Assembly: GCA_003218975.1 (NCBI GenBank)
Contig: QHPD01000126.1
Span: 1 to 51,846, forward strand
Direction of reading: 5' to 3'
DNA: 51,846 nt
From: Verrucomicrobiota bacterium
Lineage (GTDB): Bacteria; Verrucomicrobiota; Verrucomicrobiia; Chthoniobacterales; UBA10450
Position 1 is the stretch's first letter. The number at the start of each line of letters is the position of its first letter. Below, piece after piece: positions 1 through 9,207 of this stretch. The translations under genes and the position numbers were made by a program. The notes below the pieces were generated by a model that was not told where the DNA came from, ran no database searches, and saw nothing but the letters and a program-made list of their open reading frames with translations.

Positions 1-1296
1 CGTTCCGTAATGAAAATCCATTTTGACCGGCTCGATGCGAAAACTCGCGCCCGGCACTTTCGCGTGGATTCGCAATGAAATTCCTTCATCGGGCTGTATC
101 CGAATGACGAGCACGTTCTGATCGCACAACTCTTTGTTGAAAAGAACGGCGGGCGCTTTTTTGAAGTGAATGGAAATCTCGGTCGCCGATTTGGGGAGCC
201 GTTTCCCGACGCGCATGTAAATTGGCACATCAGCCCAGCGCCAGTTGTCGATGAACAGACGCAACGCGACGAACGTCTCCGTTTGCGAATCCGGCTTGAC
301 GTTTTGCTCCTGGCGATAACCCACGACCGGGTCGCCGTGGATCGCGCCTTCGGTGTACTGGCCGCGCACAACATTGGCCGCCACTTCGTTGCGCGACAAA
401 TGGCGGAGCGACCGGATCACTTTCACTTTTTCGTCTCGAATACTGTCGGCGCCGAGATCAGTAGGCGGTTCCATGGCCACAAGGCAAAGGAGCTGGAGCA
501 AGTGGTTCTGCACCATGTCGCGCAAGGCGCCTGCGTGTTCGTAAAAACCGGCGCGAGTCTCAACCCCCAGCGTTTCCGCCGCGGTGATTTGTACCGAGTC
601 GACGTAATGCGTGTTCCAGAGCGGCGCGAAAATCGCGTTCGCGAATCGGAGGACGAGGATATTCTGCGCGGTTTCTTTGCCCAGAAAATGATCGATGCGG
701 TAGGTCTGCTCTTCGGTGAACGAGTTGCGCACGATTCGGTTGAGCTCGCGCGCCGAGGGGAGATCGGTGCCGAACGGTTTCTCGACGATTACGCGGGCCC
801 AGCTCCCTTTGCAGGTTTCATTTAAGCCGGCTGCTTTCAGATGCTTTAGAATTGATTCGAATTGGTCTGGAGCAGCGGCCAGATAAAAGAGGCGGTTGCC
901 ACGGGTGCCCGATTCCTTGTCGATCTTATCGAGACGCTTCGCCAGAGTTTTATATCCGCCCTCGTCTTCGAACTCGCTTCGATGATAAACGATCGATTCG
1001 GCAAACGTTTTCCAAATGTCATCGCGGACTGTCTGGCGCGAAAACTTGCGACTCGCGTTTTCGAGCTCGTTTCGGAATTGGTCGTCGCTTTTCTCTCGCC
1101 GGGCGAAACCGACGATTGTCACGGCCGGCGGGAGATCGCCATCGGCGGCAAGGTTGTAGAGCGCGGGAATCAGTTTGCGATGAGTAAGATCGCCGGTAGC
1201 ACCGAAGATCACGATGGTGCACGGCTGTGGCACTGCGCGGATGGAGATGCCTTCGCGCAGCGGATTCAGGGACGGCTGATCTGCGCCTCGATTCAT
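1..1296 (-). CDS. zwf: Glucose-6-phosphate 1-dehydrogenase, C-terminus cut by window edge
   Basis: Oxidises glucose 6-phosphate to 6-phosphogluconolactone with NADP+, the entry step of the oxidative pentose phosphate pathway, in the cytoplasm. The minus strand is open from an ATG at 1296 to the window edge, giving 432 codons of a family usually near 500 residues. Visible motifs are the nucleotide-binding GATGDL (residues 32-37), EKPFG, and the active-site RIDHFLGKE. The last visible residues (FHYGT) match the conserved region some 70-80 residues before the usual C-terminus. The start lies 18 nt after the stop of the upstream phosphatase-GlyA fusion, so the two are probably cotranscribed. The family call is secure; the missing C-terminus cannot be judged. 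Confidence 0.95.
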   Translation of the reverse strand, partial: MNRGADQPSLNPLREGISIRAVPQPCTIVIFGATGDLTHRKLIPALYNLAADGDLPPAVTIVGFARREKSDDQFRNELENASRKFSRQTVRDDIWKTFAESIVYHRSEFEDEGGYKTLAKRLDKIDKESGTRGNRLFYLAAAPDQFESILKHLKAAGLNETCKGSWARVIVEKPFGTDLPSARELNRIVRNSFTEEQTYRIDHFLGKETAQNILVLRFANAIFAPLWNTHYVDSVQITAAETLGVETRAGFYEHAGALRDMVQNHLLQLLCLVAMEPPTDLGADSIRDEKVKVIRSLRHLSRNEVAANVVRGQYTEGAIHGDPVVGYRQEQNVKPDSQTETFVALRLFIDNWRWADVPIYMRVGKRLPKSATEISIHFKKAPAVLFNKELCDQNVLVIRIQPDEGISLRIHAKVPGASFRIEPVKMDFHYGT

Positions 1297-1314
1297 GTGC
1301 GAGAAAAGCGGCTG

Positions 1315-3117
1315 CTACCAGGGCAGCGAAAATCTTCTGGTTAAATCGAGCACCTTTCGCCGGACTCGCTCGAGCGCGTCGGCATCGCTGCGATGTTCCA
1401 GCGTCTCAACAATAAGGTCCGCGATTTCCAGCATCTCTTCCTCTTTCATGCCGCGCGTGGTGACGGCTGGTGTTCCAATCCTTATGCCGCCTGGCTTGAA
1501 AATTGGATATGTGTCAAACGGAATCGCATTTTTGTTGACGGTGATCCCGGCGCGATCAAGCACTTCCTGCGCTTCCTTGCCGTTAATTTCCTTCGGGCGA
1601 AGATCGACAAGCATGAGGTGATTGTCGGTGCCGCCTGAAACGATGCGATATCCGTGATTGGCGAGACCGGCGGCGAGCGCTTTCGCATTCAAGACTACTT
1701 GCCGCTGATATTCGCGGAATTGCGGCTGGAGCGCTTCGTGAAAACAGACCGCTTTGGCGGCAATCACGTGCATGAGCGGGCCGCCCTGCACGCCGGGGAA
1801 GAGGGTCGAGTCGATGATCTTGGCGAATTTTTCCTCGCACATCACGATGCCGCCGCGCGGACCGCGCAGGCTTTTGTGCGTAGTCGTGGTGATGAATTGC
1901 GCATGCGGAATTGGACTGGGATGCTGGCCGGCCGCCACCAGTCCGGCAATGTGCGCCATGTCGATGAAAAGAATCGCGCCGACCGAATCGGCAATTTGCC
2001 CGAGCCTGGGAAAATCGAAAGTGCGCGGATAAGCGGACGCGCCGGCGGTAATCATCGCGGGCCGCACCTCTTCGGCCAGTTTTTGCAGCGCGTCGTAATC
2101 GATTTGCTCGGTCTTCTGATCGACGCCGTAGTGTGTGACTTGATAAAATTTGCCGGAGAAATTTGCAGGATGCCCATGGCTGAGATGTCCTCCGTGCGCG
2201 AGGTTCATCGTCAGGATTTTGTCGCCCGGTTTAATGGCGGCGAAATAGACTGCCATGTTCGCCTGTGTGCCGCTATGCGGCTGCACATTCACGTGCTCGC
2301 AGCCAAAGAGTCGTTTCGCGCGATCAATCGCCAACTGTTCAGCAACATCGACATTCTCGCACCCGCCATACCAGCGCTTTCGGGGGTAACCTTCGGCATA
2401 CTTGTTCGTGAGCACACTACCTTGCGCTTCCATCACTGCGCGGCTCGTGAAATTCTCCGAGGCGATCAGTTCGATATTTTCGCGTTGCCGTTTTTCTTCC
2501 GCCGTGATCATATCGAAAATCTCCGGATCCACTCTGCGCAAAGCGTCGCCGTAACGTGGCGAAGATGTCGATCTAATCATTCCCGTTTTAATTTGCGGAG
2601 CATGGTTGCTCACTGAATAGGAAATGTCAGGCCCGCGCGCCGTGCCCGGCCGGACCAACTCGCCCTGTTCGACGAAGGTGAGCACGCTGGGCAAAGCATT
2701 TTTGACGATGCGTGCGCAATCCTCGTAAACTTCCCGGCCGAGACCGATCGGGTCAGGCACATCGCGCCATACAGTTGTGCCGGGCTGTTCAAATTCGCGA
2801 AGCAAAAAGGATTTTTCCGCGCCTTGAGGGAAGAGCATCTCGATGGTCTCGAGATGCGCGCCAGTCATGGCGAAAATGTGCGTGGCGCGATCGACCAGTG
2901 CTGCCGTGAGCGGCTGGCTGCGGAGACCGCTAATATCCACGCCTTCCTCTTCGCAAACTTGCACCGCATAAAGGCTCGGTGGTTGCCCGCGCACCGCGTG
3001 CACGCCCGCCGAAGCGACCTCGATGTCTTTGCGGTTTCCAAGCAAGCGGCGAAATAGCCCTTCGGCAATGGGGCTGCGGCAAATATTACCTGTGCAAACG
3101 AACAGAACGCTTTTCAC
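1315..3117 (-). CDS. glyA: LMW protein-tyrosine/arginine phosphatase fused to serine hydroxymethyltransferase
   Basis: One uninterrupted 600-residue frame joins two enzymes. Residues 1-150 are a low-molecular-weight phosphatase: P-loop CTGNICRS at residues 8-15 and the general-acid motif DPIG near 122. Residues 180-600 are a full-length serine hydroxymethyltransferase, which interconverts serine and glycine with tetrahydrofolate and PLP; the PLP lysine is K415 in [11 protein letters not shown]. About 30 residues rich in P, G and S link them. Met180 could be an independent glyA start (2580), but only a weak purine stretch precedes it and no stop ends the phosphatase. In Bacillus the phosphatase ywlE and glyA are near neighbours, so the pairing has precedent as a gene order. 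A stop lost through sequence error cannot be excluded. Confidence 0.9.
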   Translation of the reverse strand: MKSVLFVCTGNICRSPIAEGLFRRLLGNRKDIEVASAGVHAVRGQPPSLYAVQVCEEEGVDISGLRSQPLTAALVDRATHIFAMTGAHLETIEMLFPQGAEKSFLLREFEQPGTTVWRDVPDPIGLGREVYEDCARIVKNALPSVLTFVEQGELVRPGTARGPDISYSVSNHAPQIKTGMIRSTSSPRYGDALRRVDPEIFDMITAEEKRQRENIELIASENFTSRAVMEAQGSVLTNKYAEGYPRKRWYGGCENVDVAEQLAIDRAKRLFGCEHVNVQPHSGTQANMAVYFAAIKPGDKILTMNLAHGGHLSHGHPANFSGKFYQVTHYGVDQKTEQIDYDALQKLAEEVRPAMITAGASAYPRTFDFPRLGQIADSVGAILFIDMAHIAGLVAAGQHPSPIPHAQFITTTTHKSLRGPRGGIVMCEEKFAKIIDSTLFPGVQGGPLMHVIAAKAVCFHEALQPQFREYQRQVVLNAKALAAGLANHGYRIVSGGTDNHLMLVDLRPKEINGKEAQEVLDRAGITVNKNAIPFDTYPIFKPGGIRIGTPAVTTRGMKEEEMLEIADLIVETLEHRSDADALERVRRKVLDLTRRFSLPW

Positions 3118-3217
3118 GATTCAGGCTGCGCGAGCGCGCGAGACCTGCAACCTAGAATCGAACCAGCCTAAGTCAATTTGGCCAATGTGAGAGCGCCGCG
3201 ATAGTTCGATTGTATTT

Positions 3218-3481
3218 CTATCCGCGAGGCAGTTGCAGCCTGAACTTGTGCCAAAGATAAAGAACCAGAATCGCTCCAAGGATGGAGACGATTATCCCCC
3301 CGGGATGAAATCGGCCGCCCGCGCTTGGCGGGTAGAACAGATGCGTTACGGCCCCGCCGATGATCGAGCCGACAATCCCGAGCACGATGGTCCACATGAT
3401 TGACAGATGCGTATGCAAGAGCGCCTTGGCGACACAGCCTGCAAGAAAACCAACAATGACATACCAGATGAGATGCAGCAT
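3218..3481 (-). CDS. GlsB/YeaQ/YmgE-family stress-response membrane protein
   Basis: A small integral membrane protein (87 residues) of the transglycosylase-associated protein family, often induced by envelope or general stress; its molecular function is not settled. Three hydrophobic segments are visible: around LIWYVIVGFLAGCVA, IVLGIVGSIIGGAV, and IIVSILGAILVLYLW, with the glycine-rich spacing typical of the family. The ATG at 3481 is chosen over an upstream start at 3526 because a perfect AGGAGG sits just before it (3485-3490 on the plus strand as its complement). It lies alone between the phosphatase-GlyA gene and the divergent CNB-DUF1003 gene. Confidence 0.8.
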   Translation of the reverse strand: MLHLIWYVIVGFLAGCVAKALLHTHLSIMWTIVLGIVGSIIGGAVTHLFYPPSAGGRFHPGGIIVSILGAILVLYLWHKFRLQLPRG

Positions 3482-3743
3482 ATTTTCCTCCTGTTGAAAC
3501 GGAGATCCGACGTTGAAGCGCAGCAATAGCAGACTGGCTCGTTAAATGCCATGCAAAAATTTGTTCTCTTTGCCGCAGACGAACTCCCAGCTGCAACGCT
3601 AGCGGACCACTGTAACGGCGCTGCCTGAGCGAACAGGGATCGCGTACGCCAGGAGCGCGAGCGATCTGCTGGGGCGGCGACACTATGCAGCGCCAGGATA
3701 ATTGGCGCTTCTCGCCGGCGCACCCACTCGCTATTGTTAAGTG

Positions 3744-4568
3744 ATGACCGTTGAGACGCTGCGTCAGGTTCCGTTATTTGAATCGCTCGACGACGAAGCC
3801 GCAAAAAAGTTGTACGAATTGCTGGAGAGCCTCGACTGCAAAGCCAACACATTCTTGTTTCGCGCCGGCGAGGCAGGCGATGCGATGTACATAATTGAGC
3901 GCGGGAAGGTGCGAATTTGTGTTCAGGCCACCGATGGGCATGAGGTGACGCTGACGGAATTGGGACGGGGAGATTTTTTTGGTGAAATGGCGCTGTTAGA
4001 TGGCCAACGACGTTCAGCCGACGCCGTGGTGGCCGAGGACTCCCGCCTGGCAGTGCTCTTGCGCGAGCATTTTCTTTCTTTTATGCGGAGCAGTCCGGAT
4101 GTCGCCTTGGAAATGCTGACCGCCCTTGCCAACCGGCTGCGGCATACGGATGAGCTGTTGCGTCATAGCGCCACCCGCAATGTAAATGTGGAGGAAGCGG
4201 CGACTCTCACCTTCGCAGACCGCGCCGCAGACATCATCGCGTCGTTCGGCGGCAGTTGGAAATTCATCATCTCGGCAGTGATATCTCTTAATGCCTGGGT
4301 GCTGTTGAACACCTGGTTGCTCATGGACAGAGGATTCGATCCATATCCCTACCTCTTCCTCTGTGTCGTACTTAATATGCTTCAGGCGCTCCAAGCCCCC
4401 ATTATCATGATGTCGCAAAATCGGCAGGCGCATAAAGACCGGATTCGCTCCGATCTCGATTACCAGTTGAATTTGAAAAACGAACTTGCACTGCAGGAGA
4501 TTCTCGATCGCTTAAAGATACTCGAACGCGATTGCCTGCGACTGGCATCGGAAAAACAACGCGAATAA
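3744..4568 (+). CDS. Cyclic nucleotide-binding domain + DUF1003 membrane protein
   Basis: The N-terminal ~125 residues form a CNB (CAP-family effector) domain with the phosphate-cassette-like FFGEMALLDGQRRSA. The C-terminal half is DUF1003, with two membrane helices (WKFIISAVISLNAWVLLNTW and the segment ending in MMSQNRQ) and a charged tail predicted to be helical. The protein probably senses a cyclic nucleotide or similar ligand at the membrane; the output is unknown. A GTG at 3741 directly precedes the ATG at 3744 in the same frame, so the start is uncertain by one codon. It is one of two CNB-containing genes in this window, the other being the peptide exporter at 15652-18765. Confidence 0.8.
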   Translation: MTVETLRQVPLFESLDDEAAKKLYELLESLDCKANTFLFRAGEAGDAMYIIERGKVRICVQATDGHEVTLTELGRGDFFGEMALLDGQRRSADAVVAEDSRLAVLLREHFLSFMRSSPDVALEMLTALANRLRHTDELLRHSATRNVNVEEAATLTFADRAADIIASFGGSWKFIISAVISLNAWVLLNTWLLMDRGFDPYPYLFLCVVLNMLQALQAPIIMMSQNRQAHKDRIRSDLDYQLNLKNELALQEILDRLKILERDCLRLASEKQRE

Positions 4569-4665
4569 AAGTTATAGCCGCGCGGCTTGTGCGGCGATGT
4601 TGGAAAAACCGACGCATCCCTTGGGTTGCCGCATTCGTTAGTCTGATTACCGTTATGCTCCTTCT

Positions 4666-4854
4666 ATGAAAAAGCTAGTAGGCCTCGTGTTTGTGATCAC
4701 CTTGCTGAATCTTGTATTATCCGGCTGCGCAAGTCCAGGTCCGAACCCCGAGCAGGCGTCACGCGAGGCGGAGCAACAACGCGAAGCCGAGCGACAGCAG
4801 GCGGAGTTTCGCAAGGGTCTTCCTCCGGTGACTAATCCCGGCCGGGGTCAGTGA
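4666..4854 (+). CDS. Small lipoprotein, hypothetical
   Basis: A 62-residue protein beginning MKKLVGLVFVITLLNLVLSGC: a lysine-rich start, a hydrophobic stretch and a lipobox (LSGC) with the modified cysteine near residue 21. The mature part is about 40 residues, rich in Glu, Gln and Arg (EAEQQREAERQQAE), probably a short helix, ending PVTNPGRGQ. It should be lipidated and membrane-anchored. It is not recognisable beyond being a lipoprotein. It stands alone between the CNB-DUF1003 gene and the lipid A acyltransferase. Confidence 0.7.
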   Translation: MKKLVGLVFVITLLNLVLSGCASPGPNPEQASREAEQQREAERQQAEFRKGLPPVTNPGRGQ

Positions 4855-4933
4855 ACGTCTCTAAACGCGAGACGCTGCTTCGCCGTTGCCGCGCACACTA
4901 GCCACGCGTTTAGCGGCATGCTTAAAGTGAGAA

Positions 4934-5944
4934 ATGCGTTCGCGATGGAAACGAATTCGCTACCGGCTTGAATGGCTCGGACTTCTACTTACGGCAAAAC
5001 TGATCCCGTTGTTGTCGCGCAGGGCCTGCCATTATTTGGCGCGAATCGCCGCAGCCACCATGGTCGTCTTTGATCGGCATCGATTCGACGTCGCGTTGAA
5101 TAATCTCGAGGTCGCATTCGGTAATGAATTATCCCCGCGCGAGCGGCGCAGAATAGCCCGCCAATCATTTCAGCATTTTGCGCGTACGATGGTCGATCTT
5201 TTCTGGAGCTCGCGCTTAACACGCGAAAATTTTTCTCGCTACATTGAGTGGCAGAATTTCGAGGAAACGGGCCGGTCCACTGACCCGGACCGCAGCGTAA
5301 TAATCGCGTGTTATCACTACAGCAACTTCGAATGGCTCAGCCTGGCCTGCGGTTTTCTCGATTTGAAAGGCACAATCATTGCCCAGGAATTCAAAAATTC
5401 GCTGCTTGATCCAATCTTCAAAAAACTGCGGGAACAATCGGGTCACATATTCATTGCCCGCGAGCGTAGTCTCCTCCGACTCTTCAAGGCGCTCCGGCGA
5501 AAAGCCAGCACCGCGCTATTGGTCGATCTGACTGTGCCGCCGGCTCAGGGCGCGGTGGCGATTGATTGTTTTGGATTAAAAACCAGCGTGACTTCCGCGC
5601 ACGCCTGGCTGCACGAACAGACCGGCGCCTCGATCGTTCCTGCGCATTGCGAGCCGCTGCCAGATGGACGCTACCGGCTCATTTTTCACCCGAAGATCGA
5701 CAATACTGCCGGGATGACCCATCAACAGATCGCGCAGGCATGCTGGAATTCATTCGAACCGTATGTGCGAAAAGATCCCGCGCCCTGGCTCTGGATGTAT
5801 AAACACTGGCGTTACCGGCCCGTCAAAACCGACCGGCCCTACCCGTTTTACGCGAATCCTATGTGGCGGTTCGACGAAATGGTCCAGCGCGACCGAGTCA
5901 ATCCTATCGGAGGAACGGGTCCGGAGTCAGGTAGGCGCGACTGA
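4934..5944 (+). CDS. LpxL/HtrB-like lysophospholipid (lipid A) acyltransferase
   Basis: A member of the bacterial lipid A biosynthesis acyltransferase family, which transfers a secondary acyl chain from acyl-ACP to Kdo-lipid A at the inner membrane. Residues ~15-45 form a hydrophobic anchor, and the catalytic H-x4-E motif is visible as CYHYSNFEW. An FIARERS-like block and a C-terminal PWLWMYKHWRYRP block match the family's WxxxH...R end. The length (336) is usual for the family. Context (lpxI at 48.6 kb and an acyl carrier protein at 32.8 kb) agrees with an LPS-type outer membrane. Which acyl position it modifies cannot be told. Confidence 0.8.
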   Translation: MRSRWKRIRYRLEWLGLLLTAKLIPLLSRRACHYLARIAAATMVVFDRHRFDVALNNLEVAFGNELSPRERRRIARQSFQHFARTMVDLFWSSRLTRENFSRYIEWQNFEETGRSTDPDRSVIIACYHYSNFEWLSLACGFLDLKGTIIAQEFKNSLLDPIFKKLREQSGHIFIARERSLLRLFKALRRKASTALLVDLTVPPAQGAVAIDCFGLKTSVTSAHAWLHEQTGASIVPAHCEPLPDGRYRLIFHPKIDNTAGMTHQQIAQACWNSFEPYVRKDPAPWLWMYKHWRYRPVKTDRPYPFYANPMWRFDEMVQRDRVNPIGGTGPESGRRD

Positions 5945-6009
5945 CCTTAATCGCCTTCTGCTGGCGGGGCGAGACTCCGTCGAGCCGACGAAATTCCGAA
6001 GGATGAACT

Positions 6010-6045
6010 ATTTTCGCCACTGATAAACACAGATTAACGCAGATA
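6010..6045. repeat. Dispersed 'ACTGATAAACACAGATTAACGCAGAT'-type repeat (single copy here)
   Basis: The AT-rich stretch around CACTGATAAACACAGATTAA, followed by CGCAGATAG, lies in the gap after the acyltransferase and overlaps the 3' end of the S74 gene remnant. I recall near-identical strings as dispersed intergenic repeats in Verrucomicrobia and Planctomycetes genomes. Only one copy is in this window, so its repeat nature rests on memory and not on the sequence shown. Confidence 0.35.
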
Positions 6046-7340
6046 GATGTTAATGACCATTCGTGGTGCAGGCTTTCTCGCTTCAAGCTGGGCACTCACC
6101 TTTTGAATTTGTGCGGCCTGCTCTTTGAGCTGTGCGGTCAGAACCTCCATCCCTTTCTTTAGCTGCGTGATCGTGGCTTCTTGTTCCTGTGCCTTGCGAC
6201 CTTGTTCCTGGACTTTACGGTGCTCTTTGAGAAACTCATTAAGCAACATCGCGTTCACTGCGTCGTAGCGGACGGTGTAGATTTCGCCATTCTCATCGCG
6301 CACGACGAGACCCGGATTCACTCCGGTCACTTCCTCGGCGATTAATCCAAACTGTGGTGTTTCGGTCGTGTCGCTTTTATAGTGAAACGTCACCGGCTTG
6401 AGCCCAAGAATCGTTTCGCTCGCTTTGTCCATCGGCTTGATCTCCTTCTTAAATCGGCGCGAGGAGCTGGTCGTGCCGAGCTGGCCCACGGTATCTATCA
6501 GTACGGGTATGGCCGCATTTGCTGTTGTTACCCCCACGAATACCGGCGATAAAGGTAGCCGTGTGTTTAGGATGCGATATGCCCACTGAATCCGTGAAGG
6601 CAGCCGAAGTACCAATGCGTATTGTATTAGAATTGGTAGAAATGCCGGCATTGCCGATGTAGATATTGTTAGTGCCACTGCTCACGGCCTCGCCAGCGAA
6701 CTCGCCCAGGGCAATGTTTTGGCTGCCGCTAAAGCTGAGCCAGAGCGCATAGACGCCAAAAGCCGTGTTTGCGATGCCGCTGGTGTTGTTGTAAAGCGCG
6801 GTAAGACCGTTGGCTGTGTTGCCGAGCCCGGTGGTGTTCTTAAGGAGCGCTTGAAAACCTTCGGCCGTGTTTCTGATTCCGGTTGTGTTCGCTCTGAGCG
6901 CTTGATAACCGACAGCCACGTTGCCGCTGGCGGTGTTGGCATTGAGCGCTTGGAAGCCCATGACGGTGTTGCTATGGCCTCCAGTATTGGCCGCAAGGGC
7001 TCCCTGCCCCAAAGCCATGTTGAAGCTGCCCGAGGTGTTTTTGACAAGGGCATTTTCACCTACCGCCGTGTTGTAGCTGCCGCCGGTATTGCTCAAGAGT
7101 GCCTGACCATCCACGGCAGTGTTGATACCCCCATTGGTGTCCGCCTTGAGCGCACTAAAGCCGAGAGCCGTATTGAAGGTGCCAAAAGAGAATATTAAAT
7201 CCCTCAGCCGTGTTGAAGCCCGGGTAAGCTCCATCCGGCGCCGGAGTCACCGCTCGCGCGCTTGGTAAAAGCGCAAAACAAGCGAGCACGAGCGCGGCAA
7301 ACAGTGAAGTTGTTGTTTTAGATTGACTGTGTGAGTTCAT
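6034..7340 (-). pseudogene. Hep/Hag-repeat surface protein with peptidase-S74 chaperone tail, frameshifted
   Basis: Three reading frames together encode one protein. A signal peptide starts at the ATG at 7340 (MNSHSQSKTTTSLFAAL...ARA). About twelve 14-15-residue YadA-head-like repeats of the form GFxALxxNTTGxxNTA follow. Then come the self-cleaving chaperone signature SSSRRFKKEI and a coiled-coil tail ending NIYLR. The first frame ends in TAG soon after NTAEG; the second frame takes over near 7193, apparently after a small non-triplet deletion. The second break is a run of five C at 6531-6535, where four would join IAGIRG to VTTANA in one frame. Intact relatives are trimeric fibre-like surface proteins with intramolecular-chaperone S74 domains. 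Either the gene is dead, or the homopolymer break is a sequencing error. Confidence 0.8.
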
Positions 7341-7553
7341 AGAGCTTTCTTTCTTTTTCCCGTTGAGTTGATTCTGCATTGGCAGGCCTGAAAGAGGCGA
7401 AGAACGGGGCGCGCGACTCCTTCGACCCGATTCAGATCTCTTAAGGGCGTCGAGTTTTGAAGAAATTTCGGCAGCCTGACAACAAAAAACCGGCCCACTT
7501 ACCTGCGAAATTTTTCTTTCGTCAATCGGGGCGACGTTGTTCTTTGTTCGCCG

Positions 7554-9158
7554 ATGACTGCAGCGGACGACCGGCAAATGAGCACCCGGGCAACGGGCGT
7601 TGTTGGCATCGCCATTCTGTCCAGTCGTGTCCTCGGTTTGATTCGCGAAATGGTGTTTGCGGGTTTGTTTGGGGCCGGAAAAAATCTCGACGCGTTCTTA
7701 ATGGCGTTTCGCTTGCCGAATCTGTTGCGCGATTTGTTTGCCGAGGGCGCGCTTTCGACAGCCTTCATCACGACATTCTCAAAAAAGATTGCCATCGAGG
7801 GCGACCAATCGGCCTGGCGGCTGGCCAACAAGGTCGCGACACTTACGGCCGTTTTCATGAGCGCAGTGACTGTGCTCGGCATCGTGTTCGCGCCGCAGCT
7901 TGTTGATCTCTTAACGTGGGGAAGTTGGTCGCCAGACAAGACTGCGCTGACGATTTTGCTTACTCGAATCATGTGGCCATTCATGCTGCTGGTATCGCTT
8001 GCTGCGCTCGTGATGGGAATGCTCAACGCGAAACACGTTTTCGGTCCGCCGGCCATGGCATCGAGTTACTTTAATCTCGGTTCAATCATCGGTGGCGTGG
8101 CAATCGGTTGGTCGATCGATCCCCATTTCGGCTCCCGGTCACTCGTGGGGTTGGCGATCGGGACTCTTCTTGGCGGGGCCTGGCAATTGATAGGGCAATT
8201 TCCTTCGCTGTGGCATGTCGGCTACAAATATCGCGGCGATTTTCACTGGCGCGACGAAGGCGTGCGCACGGTGCTGACATTAATGGGACCGGCGGTAATC
8301 GCCGCCAGCGCTGTGCAGGTAAATGTCCTGATCAATAGCGGTTTTGCGGCCAGTCTTGGAAACGGCCCGGTGAGCTGGCTCAACATTGCGTTTCGGCTAA
8401 TGCAATTGCCGTTGGGAATTTTCGGCGTCGCCATCGGCACCGTTACCCTTCCGCTGGTATCGAAGAGCGCCGCCGTCGGAAACACGGATGAGTTTCGTAC
8501 GATCCTGGCACGTGGAATGCGACTCGCGTTTTTGCTTACGATACCGTCGGCAATAGGACTCGCCATGCTTGCATCGCCAATCATCAGCGTGATCTATCAG
8601 CACGGGCGGTTCACTGCCGAAATGACACGGCAGACTGCAGGCGCGTTACAATTTTACGCTATCGGCCTTGTTTCTTATGCTGTGTTGAAAGTGCTGACGC
8701 CTGCGTTCTACGCGATCGGCAAACGTAACACCCCGATGGTCGTGAGTTTTCTGGCGATCGGCGCGAATCTCTTTCTCAACTGGCTTTTTACATTCCAACT
8801 TGGCTGGGGCCACCGCGGCCTTGCGTTTTCGACGAGTCTCGTTGCAACGATCAATTTTCTGTTGCTTTACGCGCTGATGCGCCGTCATACGCGCAGATTG
8901 GAGACACGCCAGACGCTAATCGGTCTTGGAAAGATTTGTCTTGCTGGTGCACTCCTGGCACTCGTCTGCTGGGTGGCTAATTACTGGTGGCTTGATGCGT
9001 GGGCGAGCCTGCGCTTCTTCCAGAAGTTAGGCACGCTTCTCGGGGCGGTTGCATTTGGGGCAATGACGTTTTTCGGCGCAGCCTTTTTGTTGCGGATAGA
9101 TGAGGTGCAGGACATCATCGATGTTTTCCGGCGACGACTTGGAAGTCGGGAATTGTAG
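7554..9158 (+). CDS. murJ: Lipid II flippase MurJ
   Basis: Flips undecaprenyl-linked lipid II across the inner membrane for peptidoglycan synthesis. The 534-residue protein is a MviN/MurJ-family (MOP superfamily) protein: it opens with the typical VVGIAILSSRVLGLIREMV and GKNLDAFLMAFRLPNLLRDLFAEGALSTAF, shown here in two pieces of a continuous motif, and has about 14 hydrophobic segments. A second in-frame ATG at 7578 (MSTRATG) is close to the family's usual start and may be the true one. Its stop codon overlaps a strong hairpin shared with the convergent PLP-enzyme gene. Confidence 0.95.
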   Translation: MTAADDRQMSTRATGVVGIAILSSRVLGLIREMVFAGLFGAGKNLDAFLMAFRLPNLLRDLFAEGALSTAFITTFSKKIAIEGDQSAWRLANKVATLTAVFMSAVTVLGIVFAPQLVDLLTWGSWSPDKTALTILLTRIMWPFMLLVSLAALVMGMLNAKHVFGPPAMASSYFNLGSIIGGVAIGWSIDPHFGSRSLVGLAIGTLLGGAWQLIGQFPSLWHVGYKYRGDFHWRDEGVRTVLTLMGPAVIAASAVQVNVLINSGFAASLGNGPVSWLNIAFRLMQLPLGIFGVAIGTVTLPLVSKSAAVGNTDEFRTILARGMRLAFLLTIPSAIGLAMLASPIISVIYQHGRFTAEMTRQTAGALQFYAIGLVSYAVLKVLTPAFYAIGKRNTPMVVSFLAIGANLFLNWLFTFQLGWGHRGLAFSTSLVATINFLLLYALMRRHTRRLETRQTLIGLGKICLAGALLALVCWVANYWWLDAWASLRFFQKLGTLLGAVAFGAMTFFGAAFLLRIDEVQDIIDVFRRRLGSREL

Positions 9159-9203
9159 GGCGTTTGTTTCAGATGCCTTGTGGCGTTTCGCAGAAACGCC
9201 CTA
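9156..9203. terminator. Bidirectional hairpin between convergent murJ and PLP-enzyme genes
   Basis: A perfect 10-bp inverted repeat, TAGGGCGTTT (9156-9165) and AAACGCCCTA (9194-9203), brackets an inner GGCGTTT...AAACGCC alternative pairing. The left arm includes the murJ stop codon. It lies exactly between two convergent genes, where a shared terminator is expected, but neither flank has a long T-run, so termination strength is uncertain. Confidence 0.5.
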
Positions 9204-9207
9204 TAAA

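Noticed and set aside
166-1344. Plus-strand open frames over the zwf region
   Set aside because: They are antisense shadows; the minus strand encodes an unmistakable glucose-6-phosphate dehydrogenase running off the window edge.
1654-2616. A 320-codon plus-strand frame opposite glyA
   Set aside because: It lies wholly antisense to a clear GlyA sequence, and has no recognisable domain and skewed composition.
3118-3217. Glycine riboswitch before the phosphatase-glyA gene
   Set aside because: The gap is about 100 bp, and I find no tandem aptamer-like core or terminator stem.
6449-7234. CRISPR array or tandem DNA repeat over the Hep/Hag region
   Set aside because: The ~42-45-bp periodicity is protein-level (NTA-G-AL repeats) with strongly diverged DNA; no constant repeat and spacer pattern exists.
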